From the NCBI GenBank assembly GCA_029558435.1, contig JAKQEZ010000488.1:1-5751 (forward strand): a stretch of DNA of 5,751 bases. The letters are read 5' to 3'. The notes beneath the pieces are model-generated. The model made no database searches, had not been told where the DNA came from, and worked only from the letters and a program-made list of their open reading frames with translations. A program made the translations under genes and the position numbers. Positions 5,627 to 5,751 of the stretch are shown one piece after another (position 1 is the stretch's first letter; each line of letters begins with the position of its first letter). The stretch comes from Bacteroidota bacterium. GTDB lineage: Bacteria; Bacteroidota; Bacteroidia; Flavobacteriales; Crocinitomicaceae.

Positions 5627-5751
5627 ATGAATAAACTAACGCTACCTTTATTATTGATTGTATTGCTATTACCAATACTTTTAGGCTTAACGAATGTAAA
5701 AGATGAATGGATAGTTGAAAAACAAAAAGGCTATTCTTTACATTACAAAAC
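5627..5751 (+). CDS. Hypothetical exported or membrane-anchored protein (N-terminal fragment)
   Basis: The frame is open from ATG 5627 to the end of the window and gives 41 codons, beginning MNKLTLPLLLIVLLLPILLG. That start is a strongly hydrophobic stretch (about residues 4-21) after a single lysine, typical of a signal peptide or N-terminal membrane anchor. There is no lipobox cysteine. The following residues (LTNVKDEWIVEKQKGYSLHYK) look like the start of a soluble extracytoplasmic domain. I do not recognise the family from this fragment. The start follows an A-rich leader (AAAGAA just upstream), usual for Bacteroidota. It lies about 73 nt after the GTTAGCGG core, as in cassettes 1 to 3 where the first gene follows the core closely, so it is the probable first gene of a fourth block. 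The 3' end is outside the window. Confidence 0.65.
   Translation, partial: MNKLTLPLLLIVLLLPILLGLTNVKDEWIVEKQKGYSLHYK

Overview
The window looks like an accessory region of a Bacteroidota (Flavobacteriia/Cytophagia-type) genome. Evidence is the low G+C content, starts with A-rich leaders instead of Shine-Dalgarno sites, and family types common in that phylum: a DUF6597-like AraC regulator, DinB- and SRPBCC-fold proteins, and a lipoprotein erythromycin-esterase homologue. No genome-specific marker is present, so the host is inferred.

All credible genes lie on the + strand and fall into blocks separated by imperfect palindromes of about 137 nt. Each complete palindrome ends with a GTT-starting core: GTTGTATGCC at 728-737 and GTTGGCGGTC at 2784-2793. 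A GTTAGCGG core also occurs at 13-20 and 5547-5554 without a complete visible palindrome before it. For blocks 1 and 2, the core that opens the block is exactly complementary (9 and 10 bp) to the left end of the palindrome that closes it. This is the same logic as integron gene cassettes (1L core at the start, attC with R'' at the end), although the cores do not fit the classical GTTRRRY consensus and no integrase is visible.

Layout: (0) right end of an upstream repeat, 1-21. (1) Block 1, about 14-728: one small four-helix VanZ-like membrane protein whose stop codon lies inside the closing repeat. (2) Block 2, about 729-2784: a 619-aa erythromycin-esterase-family lipoprotein with a C-terminal beta-sandwich-like domain, more G+C-rich than its neighbours. 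(3) Block 3, about 2785-5547: an AraC-family regulator, then a translationally coupled trio of class I SAM methyltransferase, DinB-superfamily protein and SRPBCC protein, joined by 4-nt overlaps. The expected closing palindrome is missing or unrecognisable. (4) Block 4, from about 5548: the first 41 codons of a protein with an N-terminal signal or membrane segment, cut by the window edge.

The blocks do not look functionally related, which fits a cassette array. Within block 3 the regulator probably controls the three coupled enzymes or binding proteins, whose substrate cannot be read from the sequence. The main point of interest is the cassette-like repeat system itself.
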